This document shows, piece by piece, positions 13,593 to 26,900 of a stretch of DNA of 64,000 nucleotides; the first letter of the stretch is position 1, and each line of letters opens with the position of its first letter. The stretch is taken from positions 3,968,001 to 4,032,000 of the forward strand of contig JARFXM010000004.1 of the NCBI GenBank assembly GCA_029532625.1, in the 5' to 3' direction. A model generated the notes under the pieces. That model saw only the letters and a list, made by a program, of their open reading frames with translations, was not told the DNA's origin and did no database searches. This DNA is from Lomentospora prolificans (lineage: Eukaryota > Ascomycota > Sordariomycetes > Microascales > Microascaceae). Position numbers and translations under genes: made by a program.

Positions 13593-13891
13593 ATGACCAT
13601 GGCCAACCCCGAATGCCACCCCGAATGTTCCCACGGGCACCAACGACCTGTTAACCTCCACCTTGATACTGTCGTCTCTATCCCCGACAAGGGTAGAATC
13701 GTTATGATGGTAACTGTCACACCTCATGTTGGCGGCGGAGAGTCGCCCTAAATGATCGAAGTTGACTGGCTGCTAATACTCAATAGGGCAACATCCCAGG
13801 TTTACGGTGTCCTACCTGTGCGGCCCAGGGAAAAGAAGTGTGGGTCATTCCGGGCCGCAGGTGTGGATACTGCGGTACGCCAGTAGGCTGA
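13593..13891 (+). CDS. 73-residue Cys-rich, zinc-ribbon-like protein
   Basis: Two exons, 13593-13709 and 13787-13891, are separated by a 77-nt intron (GTAACT..TGCTAATA..CAATAG). The product has 73 residues, or 71 from the second ATG at 13599, which has the better context (accATGG). The N-terminal part has Cys8, His9, Cys12, His14 and His16. The C-terminal part has CPTC (47-50) and CGYC (65-68), two CX2C knuckles 14 residues apart, which is the layout of a zinc ribbon. There is no signal peptide or membrane segment. The frame is kept exactly across the intron and the codons are GC3-rich, which supports a real gene. I do not recognise the family. It stands alone, with about 8 kb of apparently empty DNA on the left and 6 kb on the right. 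Confidence 0.75.
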
Positions 13892-15710
13892 GAGTGCTTT
13901 GGATCTTGTGATGGTAACAGCTAGCGAGCGTTGCGAACGTACGTGCGACGAACCCTGTCCTTAGCGCGGGTCTCGAATGTTGCGCTCGTCTTTTTGCTGA
14001 CCCGGGTTTGGCAGTCTATTTTCTTTCATCCGATGTCTCATGGTTCAGGCGCAAGGGACTGGAGAGCTCACAGGTGGGATTTCGGGGCTTCGGTGCGGTT
14101 CTTTGGTTTTAGGGAGCGACGGCCGTGGAAATTAGGGTTATACGGGTAATGGTAATCAGCATGGTGTGCATCTTCCACTTCTGGTTCTTAGCACTTGGCG
14201 TTCACAGAATGGGTGGGAGAAAACTGCGACATCTTTTTTGAATCTACACTGAGCAGGGCGAGGGCTGGCGACAGCTTCTATTTAGGCATGGGCTCAATGG
14301 CATACCACATCAAAGAATCCTCCAGCTCCTCGAGGAACGGATACGATTTTGGGATGGGGCGGGTCAGTCGATGTTCTATTGGTTTGACCGTCCCTGACGT
14401 TTGACATGCTGGACGTGTTTGTGAATTACCTCACTTTGGCTGTTCTTTGGATATTTTCTTCCCCGTCTTCTCGACTGAGTTGGGCCGAGCCTGCCTTATT
14501 GAATAGGGTTAGGGTATAAACAGATTTGAGATTGAAGAATTTGAAAACATATACATGCAATACGCCGCTGGAGTCTTTTTCTTTCTTTTCTTTTTTATTT
14601 TTGGCTTGTGAATCGTCTATTTTACTATTACGATGCCTGATCTGGAGCCGCTGGCTACAAGCGAGATGTCGAATGTATCGAAGAGAGCTAACCGTTACGC
14701 AATGACAAGTCGAAATGGGGTATAAGCCAAGCCCCAGGTCTGGCGATATAAACAGCTGGCGTCCTAGCATGGCTCACAGACCATGCTGGAGGCAATTTCA
14801 CGGTTGCTCGTGCGTCGATGGCTTGAAACGCTCTTCTTGTTCGGGTTCTACTGTTGATCATCTTCTACTCTCGTGGGAAAGGGGAAACTAGGATCTCTGA
14901 CCACCGAGTCGCGGTGCGGCGGGGTGGTTGGGCGACGTTGAGCAGGCTCGGTTATCTGTTGCTCGACGGCAATAGGCCGAGGAAAGCTGCCTAGCCGAAT
15001 TGAAAGCGGATCGACAGCACGGCGGGGACCGGTCGTGATGGAAAAGCCTCCTCAAATCTAGATAGGAAACTGGCTGGTCACGCCTTTTCCACACTAAGGC
15101 ACCGCTATCCATCTGTGGCAAGGCCGTGACCGAATTTGGGAAAAGACGAGCGCGATGTAAAGCACCGGTGAGGAAGGGCCATGATGGTGTGAGATTTCCG
15201 TGTGGCATGACTCGCTTACGTATGTATGTATGCACGCTTTTGCTTGCAAATGGGATGGCTTGGTTGGGCCTTCTCATGCCTTATTGAGCCTAGGCTGGAT
15301 CTGTCCTTGGGGGAAGGACATCATCTTACTGGTCTGGTGGGTTGGGTCGCTGGATTGGGAGGAACCAACAATAGCTTCTCTTGATTACTGGAGGTGAGTT
15401 GACGAACAGTGCAAGGGTTGTTATGACGTATCATATCTCGATTGTGCCATTTTCGTTCGCCCGCCACGCATGGTCCACATCTCTAGGTCGGATCAGCCGG
15501 GACTTGGCCAATGCGAGGATGTTGGTTGAGGAGGACCACCACCCCAGGCAGGACATGGCTGGCCGTGCATGGACGCGACGATGGTGGTTGCCGGGCGTAA
15601 CGGGTTGCATTTTTCGTTTGAGGTGGCCGCGATCAAGGGACACGCGCAATGACAATAGTGGCAGCTTGGCGGGGGTTGAAGGGATCATCAGCTCCTTTGC
15701 CTCCAGCTGG

Positions 15711-15740
15711 TCTCTCTCTCTCTCTCTCTCGCGCGCGCGC
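15711..15740. repeat. compound microsatellite (TC)10(GC)5
   Basis: A perfect dinucleotide tract: ten TC units directly followed by five GC units. The alternating GC half could adopt Z-DNA. Confidence 0.95.
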
Positions 15741-17452
15741 CTTTCATCGAAAGCCCCGCCCGCCTCGGCTGTCTTGCGGACCAGGCTCCCAGTTCGCCTT
15801 TTTCAAATGAATGGGCTGGGGGCCTTGCAACACCTAGGCCAATAGTACGATCATATTAACGAAATGCGCGGGTCTGTGGCGCACGAAACGAACGATTTGC
15901 GGCGCGCTAGTGGGCCCAGGTTCGTGCTGTCCAGAACCACCAGGTTGATTAGCCTGCAGATCTGAAGGGGGCCGGGCCACTGGGCCGGGACAGCATTTGG
16001 ACCCGTTTTAGCCCTGCCCAAGCACCGAGGGCATAGGCCAGCTAGGGGGCTTGCGCTCTGTGCGTACGTCCCTTAAAGAGCAGACTGGGTCGATCCTGGG
16101 GCCGGCCAGACGCCTGGGACTCCCATATTATTTACTCCGGACCCCAAATCGCCAGATTCGCAAGGGTGGTCCAGACCAAGAGATCGTTGTTGGGAAAAGG
16201 CATATGTGGATCAGTTCGGAACCGGGGCCGGGCGAAACCTTGCGATGGCCGCGGCACGACGTCTCATACGGAAGCCGTTCTCGTAGTTTATGCATGGACA
16301 TACGCGCAGCCGGTGTGACAAGGCGAGTAGCTTATCATTCCATTTCCTGTACCGATGGTCGTGGTAGCTTTCCATCAACGAATTGGCGCCTGAGTTGTGG
16401 TTGAGAAGGGGACATGTTCTAGAAGGGCCAACTCTTGTGGCCTTCTAGGCTCTGCCACAACGCCGGCTTGATTCTTTTCTCTCCGTCTCCCGTCTTCTTC
16501 TTCTTATTCGTCTTCTTCATCTTCTTGCGCCCTGGTTTGGTCGCACTGCCGGATACTTACTTCTTCCAGTTAAAAATGGGTTCGACGATGTCAACGTTGT
16601 AATAAGAGAAAAAGCCCTGCGGCCGTATTATCGAGGCGGGTGCATCTTATGCGCGTGCGTCATAGATTAAGCTGAAGATCCAGGCGATCTTGGACTTTTC
16701 TGGCTGGTAAACTGAGCGCCACAACCTACTTCTTGAGGCACGAGGCTGCCTTCGGTCCATGTCGAGCGAGAGCAAAAACCGGCTCGAACGCGCAAGATTG
16801 CTTTTTCCTCATAGCTTCACTTTCGGTATGCCCTTCCCGAGAGCAGGGCGCCCTTGACCTCTTCTTCCCAGTGCCCGCCTCCTACTCTTCGTTGAGCGCA
16901 TTTTACCCGTCTGTCGTTTTCGCTCACATGGGACAGGCGGCGCCGTTCTGGTTTGATCGGTTGCAATTAGGTAACTTGAAGGATGAGAATGATGAGTTAT
17001 TATCAATTTGACGGATTACTGCCTCTTCTCTCGAGGGCCAGGCGTCCTGGGACACCCCTGCGATTGTCCATCACCAGGTCCTCCCTACTTCGTGCGTTGC
17101 ACCGGCGGTGCTTCCGTGCTCCGCGGCTCCCTCGCCGAGGTTTCCTGGCTTAGCACCGGGGCCACCACCAAGTACTTGTACGCCTTCATAAAACTCGCGC
17201 AATATTGACCAGGTGGATGGGAACGAGTGTGTGTGCAGATTGCAGGGTGAAATGCATGGTGGGGAAGAGGCTAGGGCAGGGGTGGTGAGAAGGTCGTGAG
17301 AGCGGAGGGAAGGGAGGGGGACAGGGTGTGGACACTTGACCAGCTTCCCTGCAACGCACGAACGACTTCATTTTTAGTTGTCAATCTGTGCATCAGAACC
17401 GGTGCCATTGATCCTCCCATTGTCTGTCCATTACCAGGTTGCTGGGAGGTCG

Positions 17453-17484
<32 letters not shown>
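17453..17484 (+). repeat. A32 homopolymer
   Basis: Thirty-two consecutive A bases. I searched the flanks by eye for a target-site duplication or an upstream processed transcript and found neither. Confidence 0.95.
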
Positions 17485-17486
<2 letters not shown>

Positions 17487-20252
17487 TCCATGCGTCACAT
17501 CCACCAATGCGACCCCCACATACTTGAATGAACGAGCTACCCTGGTGATCGAGGATGTGCTTGCTGAGATTAAACATGATTTACGTTTTACATTGGAGCA
17601 CTACCTCCTGCCTTGGTACTCTCTACCATGGCCACTACTGCAGACCATCCCCATTGTACGGGGTATCCAGACAGCTTTCATCTCAGTCTCGGACGGATTG
17701 TCGTGGTTAATTACAGGACCCTGCCATCGGCATGTTCCCCGAGTTATCTGCATTTTGGAACCCGGGCGAAGCCTGAATATGGGTGAAGCCAGACGAGGCC
17801 AGCGAGACGAGCAGGCTAGGGCCAGCTAGCAGGGAAGAGGGTTGCCATTCGATGGGGCGGGCATAATCAGCTAACTCGAAAGCTGAGAACGAGGCCTTGC
17901 AGCACTGGTCTTTTGTTACATGACGAACGCCCATTTGCGATGTCCAAGCATGCGGAGCTAGAAAAAATCCATATGTCATGGGTATACGGCTGGCTAACTT
18001 TACCTGCTGATCCGTAAGTGTTTTTTCAAACTGGAAGGTGTTCCGGAGTGACGCTTTCCTTGTCCTTCTCGGAGCCCGACCAGGGTTCTGATTCTTCCAG
18101 CTGCGACGACGTGGTAATACTATTGCGTGCCGGTAGGGGAGTGAAGCGGTACGTTTTTAGGGGGAGGCGGTGGGCTGAGGTGTTCGAATGTTCGAACAGA
18201 GCGGTGTAACACGGATGTATGGGTTTGGATGTTGGTGAAGGAGACAGTCAAGACAAAGACGACATTAAGGAGCTCGCGAGGCTAATATCCCGGGTTCTTT
18301 GGGGTCCGGGGACCGACGACGTGGGGGTCTGTTTTACTTGCACAGGCGGCCTCAACTGGGAAGTTTAGTGCCAGTCCCGCCAGCAGTAGACTGACAGCCA
18401 GCGGGAGGGGACTATAATAGACACCTTCTAATTGACTCATTGCTCTGCAATCCAGCTTTTGATCGCACAGAGTTGTAATAGGGCACCAGCCGGCTACCAG
18501 GCTAAGATTTGACACCCATGATGATCGTCATGGCCTAGAGGATGGAGTCACGATATGGAAGGCTTTCTAATTAGGTATTATGATTGGGCATCTGCCGCTC
18601 TTGACCGCCGTCCCGAGCTTCCGAGCCGATTCCTGTGCGCAGTGCTGTGTGCAGTATTTCTGTTTTTGGCAATGCCTCCGAGGAGAAAGTTTATGCTTGT
18701 TTGTCGAGGCCGAGCTCCACCGTGTAGTTTGGGGGGATCCTTATCCTTAGTAAATCTTGCGATGGTACGGATAGGCCGTCAGCTGAGCAAAGGATTGTGG
18801 ATCGCCATTGCTCCTGTGAGACCCCCTAGTTGAGTGCGACGCTGAAGGGCCAGCTGGCTCCACAAGTCCCGATGTTTCTGGCATGGTGTCTTGTCGTCTT
18901 GGTGATCCATACGTATTTTTGGGGGTTGCGGGGAGGTGGTCCTACTATCTTGAACCCTCTTTCTTTCCCCAGCACATGGATGGCATCGATCGTGCATCTA
19001 TAACGTATCATTGTATGGGACGAGCAGGTTCGTGAACTTGACGATGTCGTCGAACTCTTCTAATTCCTGGTTAGCATGTCGAGCAGTATAGTCTCGTGTT
19101 GCACAAGGTTGTCGTACGAGCTGGACCCGGGGCGGAGGAAACAAGGTTGGTGGCAGCTGGCCATTGATGGATGGGAGCGGTGGTATTTCAGCACGGAAAG
19201 GGCTCGATGTAGAGCTAATGCGCCGCCCCGTCAGTCGCTCCTCCAAAGCACAACTGCCAGGCTGACGACTAGTACTACTTGTAAAACGGAGAGCCAACAC
19301 GAGGCTGAATGCTCAAGATACAACTAGTTTGTTTTCGAGGTAGCCTCCAGGGCCGAGTGCTCCTCTAGAGTGGCCAGCCAGCTGGGTCTCTCGACCCTTC
19401 CCTCTAAAACCACAGTACTTCGTATTTGGAACCCTCAGTGCTCCAGCCTGGCTTGTACTCTTGGGCGGAACAGGGCCCCCCCAGTGCAACCTACCAGCAC
19501 GGACAGCACAGCAGGGCTGCCAAAGCCCATTTGAGCCCTTCTGAATTGTCGGGGTCAACTGAACTACAGGGGTACCCCCTCGCCTGGAGTACCGGCAGCT
19601 CACGGGGCCGTTGCATATTTGGGCAGGTGCTAGTGGAACACGATCAATAATCCATCTCCACTTTGTTCACTCGGTAATAAATTTAGCCCGACTACGACAG
19701 AAAATTTTGAGGTGGTAATACTGTTAAAACAGACGAGCAGCAAGACGTATGCTACCTAAACGCACAAAGCAGAGACTCATCCTGCCATTATTATTATTAT
19801 TAATGTCGGTCGTCCAGAAACAATGATGGGCTTGCGCCTCCCTGCTGGTCCGTGCGGGTCGGCCCCTCAAGAGCTGGCCTTGTCTGTCTCTGGCCAGCGA
19901 GGCGAGGGACCAGCCAGCGGAAGAGCAAGCCAGCCAGAGAGAGCAAACGCCACTCGCCAGACGCCAGTCCAGTCCGTGTCCGGCCCAGCTCTCGTGTGTC
20001 CCTCCCAGCTCCGCCACCCCACTCGGATCCCGTTTTCGCGCGAGACCAGTCAAGAGCAGTCGCTCGTGTCGCAACATCGCCGCTATCGCGCCTTGGATTC
20101 CTGCTGCAATCTTACTCGCTATAATAATAGAGCTCGGCAAGTCAATTGGGTCGATCAGTGTGGGCCTGCCACCCCCCGTCATCGGGCCAAGGCCCTTTCG
20201 GTCCACCCCTCTCTCTCTCGCCTCCCCGGCCGCTTGGTAGAGCCCAATAGTC

Positions 20253-23212
20253 ATGGCCACTTTCGGCCAGAGCGGCATTGACATACTCTGCGATGCCGCC
20301 GCCGGCTCGTCCTCGTCCTCACCCTCGTCACACCCTTCCCAACCGGCCCAGGCTCTCCGCCATCCGGACCGGACCTCCAATGTCGGCGCGACGACACCAC
20401 AGCTGCAACGGCCGCCACAGCCGCAAACCCCTTCGGACCCGTCCCTCCTTACCAGTCAACTGAAGCAACCCAAGAGGAAACACCCTAGCTCCCCAAGGTC
20501 CACGCAACCCTCCCATGTATGCCACATCTGTAACAGAGTCTACGAGAGGGCCGACCACCTCACTCGGCACTTGAGAGCCCATGAGAACGCTCGCCCGTAC
20601 CAGTGTACTAGGTGCCCGAAGAGGTTTAACCGCGCCGACCTTCTCACGCGGCATGAAGCTACTCACGATCGGGATGGCGCTGACGCCGGACGCGCGTCCA
20701 TCCGGAGGAGTGACCGCGCATCAGAGGCCTGTACCAATTGTGCCGCGTCCAAGGCAAAGTGTGAGGATGAGAAACCGTGCACTAGATGCAGGAAGAGGGG
20801 CCTCACGTGCGAGATGGCCGCCAAGCGCTTCAACCAGCTCCGGACCCCGGGCTCGTATGTTACAGGAGTCTCGACTCCAGAGTCGACTTCGTCGGTGACG
20901 GCCGGACAGGAGCTTGTTGCGCGGTCGTCCTCACTACAACCTCAATACGACACTGACATGGAAGCTATCGGTGCCAATCCCTCGTTTGCCAACGGCTCCG
21001 CACGTATTATTGCTAGGGATGGTCATCAGACGATGCAGAGTCCCGCCTTGAATCCCATTTCACAAAACCAGCAGCAGCAGCAGCAGCAGCAACCTACAAC
21101 GAGTGTTGGTGCGCTTGATAACACGGCATACTTCAATCAATCGCACAACGCATTCCAGAACATTGACTTTTCGTCCTGGGACTTGAACTTTGACGACTTC
21201 CCCGTGCCGCAGTATGACACGTTCGGTCCCAGTCCGTCAGCCGGCTCGAGTGCCTCCAAATCGTCGGCCAAGACCGCCTTGCGCGACCCAGCCCGTGGTC
21301 ACGAGGCTTTCAAGCGGTCGCCCTGGCTTTGGGAACCTGGCCACGAGGATTACATCCGTCGTGCAACAGAGGGTATCAATGTGAGTGACGACATTACGCG
21401 GGGCCTGAGGTTAGAACGAGTGTCAAAGGAGTTATATCCTCGCATCCGGATCGACTCTAGGATGCGTGACAAGCTGTTTGCTCTTGTGCTGGCGCATAAC
21501 AAAGACAGCGGGAAGGTCCCGTCGTTTCCGTCGCTGGGGCTTCTCAATTATATACTTCTCGTACACTTCACGCAAGAAGACCGCAAGTTTGATACTTGGA
21601 TTCATATCGGCTCCTTTGAGCCTTCGTCTTCTCTGCCCATTTTCATCGCCGCTCTTGTAACAAACGGGGCCATGTATGTGTCTGCGCCGGCTATTTGGCA
21701 GTTTGGCATGGCGCTCCATGAAGTTGTTCGCATAGGGATCGGCTACCACGTAAGTGTTCCCGTCCTTGTTAAGTATTCATCACGCCCACGATTGGCTATT
21801 GATCACTCGAACAGATTGAGGATCGCAACCTTTATACGCGAGATCTCAGGACTCTTCAAACGCTCTTGATGAATCTGGACGTTGGAATATGGAGCGGATT
21901 TCAGCGAAACATGGAGATCGCTGAGAGTTTCTTTCTTCCTCTCGTGACGGTAGGTAGTTCGCAATGCCGAGACATCGAGGTGACCGTTGATTAACACGCT
22001 GCCTAGATGATACGTCGCGCGGGAAGATTCTCATCAAGTCCTGATTCCCCAGATCATATTCCCTCCGAGGCGGATCCCCCTAAAGTTCTTCAAAACAAGT
22101 GGCACGAATTCATAAATAGGGAATCATACAAGAGGTAATGCCTCCTACCCCAGGGATCGTACGCAAGGGGTGGCGAATCTAATGTAATGCAACCTAGGCT
22201 CGTGCTTCACCTTTTCTTCCACGATGCGCAGTCCTCCATGTCACTCTGCAAACATCCCGCCATCTCCTTCACCGAGCTATGCTTTAGTCTTCCTGCCGCC
22301 AGAGACCTTTGGCTGGCCCGCACCGCCGAACAATGGCGGGATGCGTACCTCGCCAAGGTAATTCCGGGTTCCTCCGTGGACATTCCCAACATTTCCGAAG
22401 TTATGCATCACCGTGATCTCATTTCCATGTCTGGAGATCACGTAGACAAGGAGATATCCTATGCTGCCTTACTTTATGGCTTTCGCGCGCAAATTTCTAG
22501 CTACTGGGAATCAACCAGGTTCTACTCCGCGGGGCGGCAACCTAACGCTCCTCTTACGAACTATCCGCCTTGGGTTCAGATGCAGTACCAGGCCCTTTAC
22601 AGGGATCTAAGTGTCTTGGCCAGCCATGCCGTTGCGGCCGTCCCCCACTCCCGACACCTCGCCCTGACCTCGGAGATCATGATGCTGACTACCCATGTCT
22701 CGCTCGACGACTTGCAAAAATTCGCCGGAAAGGCGGGCGAGGACGAGGCGAACCGCGTCTCCGACTCTCTGGACCAGTACTGGGCCACGACGGCCATTGC
22801 TCGCCACGCCGTCTGGCACGCCGGCCAGGTCCTTCGCCACGCGAGCTCCCTCCCCCCGGCGACGCTGCGCGACTTCTCCGCCGTGGCTGTTTACTACGCC
22901 AGCCTCACCCTGTGGATCTACGGGCTCCTGCGACCCAATGAGCCGTCGCCGGACGGCGCGGCGCCGCCCTGCGTGGTCGTCAACGCCGAGGAGACGCCCC
23001 AGGCCCGCGAGTTCATCGTCAACGGGGCCGGGGTCCCCTCCCTGTGCGTCGGGGAGGCCACCCTGCCGCTCTCCAAGGAAAACGTCGCGCTTTCGACGGC
23101 GAGGGCTGTGCTCAGGGGAAATTACCCCGCCGCCGAGGAGGCCCTGCCACCTCTTGTCGATAGCTTGAGTCGTTTGATAGGGGACCTTGCGGGGGATGGG
23201 AAAGAACACTAG
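20253..23212 (+). CDS. C2H2 plus Zn2Cys6 fungal transcription factor
   Basis: Exons are 20253-21749, 21815-21949, 22007-22134 and 22198-23212, giving 924 residues. The introns are 65, 57 and 63 nt. Two C2H2 fingers lie at residues 90-110 (CHIC..HLRAH) and 118-138 (CTRC..HEATH). A Zn(II)2Cys6 cluster follows at 160-186 with Cys160, 163, 170, 176, 179 and 186 in CX2CX6CX5CX2CX6C spacing. A glutamine run lies near residue 275. The remaining part resembles the fungal-specific transcription factor regulatory region (for example HRDLISMSGDHVDKEISYAA). It is a nuclear DNA-binding regulator; targets cannot be read from sequence. The start ATGGCC at 20253 has good context after a long GC-rich leader. 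The final exon is very GC-rich, especially 22700-23100. It is convergent with the Pro/Gln-rich gene, 746 bases away. Confidence 0.92.
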
Positions 23213-23958
23213 GAGGTTTTTTTTTTCTTTCCCTTTATCTCAGGTTCTCTAATCTTATTTGGTAGTTTAGTTTCCTTTTCCTTTATTTTCCCCTCCACTA
23301 GGGTCTCCGAGCAACGCCTCTTCCCTTCTTGTAATCTACTGTTTAGATTTACTGTCCGAGATGGGACGGAGCTGGCGCTTAGAGCATGCATGGGTAGGGT
23401 AATATGCGTTCCGCATGGGCCTCAGGGTCCAGATGGAGCTGGATTGGGCTAATTGCGCGGACTATATATGAGGGTAGGCTCGAAGGAAAAAAGCTTTTCA
23501 TGTTTGAATTCTCTCCTTTGATACGAGGCACGGACTCGGATCCGCACGTCACAGCTATTTATGTATATATGTTGGGTTCGGACAAAGGTGTTCTTGTTTT
23601 GGAGAATTCTTGCGAACGTGTGCGTAGTTAAGAACGTATGATACCATTGAATGATTATACATATATAAAGGGGTCGCTATGAACCGACGTAGAAACGCGG
23701 CGGACGGAACTTTGAAATTGGGACGCTCATTGCATGGAACAAAGTATGGGCAAATGACTGAGAAACAAAAGAATAGCGCTCGTGGACAGCATAGATGGAT
23801 GAGACACGGAATGGTTCTATCTACCCCACACCAACCCAAGATGGACAAAGAAGTGTAAACGATGTAAGAACCCATAAAAGGGCCCCTTCGACAGTGCTCT
23901 CCCGCCCAACACGTCGTACGACCGGGGGCTCGGCCCTAAACAGCAAAGGCTGGCAGGT
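23213..23958. other. convergent intergenic region
   Basis: This is the 3' flanking DNA of two converging genes. It starts with T-rich sequence directly after the stop at 23212, as expected of a 3' untranslated region. No gene is seen. Confidence 0.6.
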
Positions 23959-26900
23959 TTACTCTCGACGCGCCTGGGGCTGGGGATACGAAGGCGCCCA
24001 GTTGGTGGGCTGCTGAGGATATTCTGAACGGAACGGGTTAGACAACGCAAGCGTCGGAGAACAGGGCAAGTGGAAAGCGGGTCATCTGTGGTTTTTTTTT
24101 TTTTTTCGGAGAGGAAACTTACGAGATGGAGCTTGTGGCCCATATCCTGATTGCGCCGGCTGCTGCTGCCCATACGTAGGCTGGGCAGGTTGGCCGGGCT
24201 GCCCATAGCTGGGCTGACCAGGGGTGGGTGGCTTGTTCCCGGATACGACTTGGGAGCCGTACTTGTGCCCGGCCGCGATGACGGGCGCAACGGTCTGCTC
24301 GATAATGTTGGTGGTCCGCCCAACGAACTTCTTCATCGCCTTGCTGTTCAAGAGACCGCCGCTACCCGAGGTGGACGGCGGCGGAGGGAAGGAGGAAGAG
24401 GTGTTGGTGTAAGTGGGTTGAGGCGGGCCGTACGAGGTAGCGTGGTTGGGTGCCTGGGCCCCGTAGCTGTAGGACGCTCCCGGGGTGTGCGGGTTGGCTC
24501 CATATGGAGTGCCTGGAGTGCCTGGGGTACCAGGGGTGCCAGGGACGCCGTAAGGCGGGTTCTGAGGGTTACCATAGGGAGTGGGAGGTTGACTTCCTGG
24601 CTGACTCCCCGGTTGGCTGCCGGGTTGGTGGCCCACGGTGGAACTGGGGCGATATGGTATGGAAGGAGGAGCCATACCGCCTTGTTGGCCGGGAAGGGGC
24701 GGTCCGTAGTGATACACTGGTCGCGGGCCTGTGTTGGTAGGCGGTTGTTGGTTACCGGCGGTTGGAGGCCGAGGGGGGAGCGCGACAGGGTTGTACGGTG
24801 GGGGGGGTTCGTTCGGGACGAGACTTTGAGGCCCCGGCTGTCCGATGGCGGAGGCGGATTGGGGCTGCTGGGGCGTTGGCGCGCCGGGGCCGTAAGTGGG
24901 GTACTGACCAGGAGGCCCCTGGGATTGGCTTTGGTGCGGTTGAGCTGGCGCCTGGGAATGCGGATGGTTCTGCGAGGCGCCTGTGCTATGGGCAGTAAGA
25001 GGCGGAGGAACACCGTATGAAGGCGTTTGGGATTGGCTGGGAGGAGGTGTTGGGCCGTGGGATGAACTTGGCGGAGGAACACTGTACGCGCCCGACGAGG
25101 GGCGGGTGGCATTCTGAACGGGAGGTGTTTGGATTTGGCCTTGAGACGCAGGAGCAGGTGTCTGGGTCACAGGAGTTGGAGGGATAGACCCTCCTCCAAT
25201 CGATGGGCTCTGTCCTGGAGCCGGATGTTGCGATGGCGGGGATTGAGGCTGGTGTGGTGGTGGGCTCTTGGGGGGTGCCTGTGTCGCCATCTGGTATGCG
25301 GGATGGACTGCGGGAGGCGTTGCGCTGTGCGGGAAATAAGACGTCTTCTGCTGGGATGCTGCACTCCCCGCTGGTGATGCAGCCGGGCCGTATTGGGGCT
25401 GAGCCGGGGGACCGGCCGCAGAGTTCACCAGAGGCGAAGTTGGAGTGCCGGTCGGAAGAGATGGGCCATAGCCGTGAACCTGATTTTGGGGCGGTTGGCC
25501 CTGAGCTGCGAGGGGAGAGATCGGAGTGCTCGCTGGGGGAGACATTGGGTGAGCCGAGGGACCGTAACCGGGCTGCTGTGGGTTCGGGCCCGCAGGACCT
25601 GGAGGGACAGTAGCGTTCGCCACAGTTGGAGGGGCTCCCGCTTGAAGTCCCAAGGTTGGTCCAGGGCCAACCGAGAACGGCGGTGGCTGCGCTGGCCCGG
25701 GCTGGCCTGGTGATGGCATAGCGCCATGGGGGCCGGGAGGCGCTTGCTGAGGTGTCGGGTGCTGCCCACCCGCATTCGGACGTGGGCTGTCCTGTTGATT
25801 TGGTGGCGCATACGGTTGGAACGGCGCACCGGACGAATGACCAGATGGGATATTTCCTTGTGGTGAACCGGGTGGCTGGAAGGCTTGGAAGTGATGGGAT
25901 TGACTCTGCCCAGTCGTCGAAGCGGACTGGGAATGAGGGCCTTGCTGTGGGTGACCGTGTTGAGGTGGTGGTCCCTGTTGAGGTGGATGACCAGGCGAGG
26001 AGGGCTGAGTGGCAACATTATAAGCTACAAAATGCTTCGGCGGGCCCTGTTGTTGACCCTGCTGGGGTTGGTGCTGCTGTTGCTGCTGAGGCGGACCTTG
26101 GTCGTGCTGGGATTCTTGGGGCGGGGGAGGTCGATGAGCAACGTTCGACATGTGCTGCTGCGAGGGGAGGCCATGCCTAGCATCAAGAGGTTTGGGCGGC
26201 TCCTCAACAACCTGCGGCGTCGAATCCACAACAATAGCCTGCGGCTTGGTCGCATCTTTCTTCTCTTCTTGGTCCTGCTTCGGCTCACCATGCACAGCAC
26301 CAGCTGGGGGAGCCGTGGGCTTCGCAGCGATGGACTCATCCACACTCGTCACGACTTGCTTTTCCTCGAGGAAGAATCCCCATGGGTTGGCCTGGCCCGA
26401 GGGCTTTGCCGATTGTGGGGTTGGCGGGGGTTTATCGCCGTCCTTCTTCAGATCCGGCTTCGACGCCGACTCGGTGGGCAACCCGGCAAAGTTGCCGGCC
26501 GAGTCTTGGCTTGGCTTCGGCGGCGGGCTCGAGACGACGGTGTCGTCGAGCTCCGCAATAAAGCCGACGGGCCCGGGCCCCGGTGCGGGAGGAGGTCCGT
26601 AGCCGGGTGAAGCCGAGGTAGGAGGGGGAAGAGAAGTTTGCTGGGCCTGTAACTGTTGGTGCTGGTGCTGCTGGGGATGATGGGGCTGATACTGCTGTTG
26701 GTGAGGATGGGGGTATGGAGGTTGCTGCAGCGGCTGGTGTGGGGGATATTGCTGCTGCTGCTGCTGCTGCTGAGTGGGGTGCTGTAGTTGAAGAGGAGCG
26801 GGAGAAGCAGGATGGGGATGCTGCTGTTGACCCTGGGGCGGCGGCACGTAGGGGCCGTAAGTGTGGGGAGGGGGGGCATGATGTTGGACGCCGTGGGGAG

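Larger units (their letters stand above)
13892..20252. other. intergenic region upstream of the zinc transcription factor gene
   Basis: 6.4 kb without a supported gene. Frames of up to about 150 codons (for example 15381-15845 on plus, 14888-15277 on minus) look like chance in GC-balanced DNA. It holds a (TC)10(GC)5 tract at 15711-15740 and an A32 tract at 17453-17484. The last 400 bases, rich in CCAGC, CCAGCC and CTC words, are probably the promoter and 5' leader of the gene at 20253. Confidence 0.5.

Noticed and set aside
14502..14516. TAGGGTTAGGGT, telomere-like
   Set aside because: Only about two units in an interior position, expected by chance.
15381..15845. 154-codon plus frame with a GTGAGT donor nearby
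   Set aside because: Runs through the TC/GC microsatellite, has no motif and no consistent exon partner.
24151..25020. 289-codon plus frame
   Set aside because: Antisense shadow of the repetitive Pro/Gln-rich gene, whose codon pattern removes stops on the other strand.
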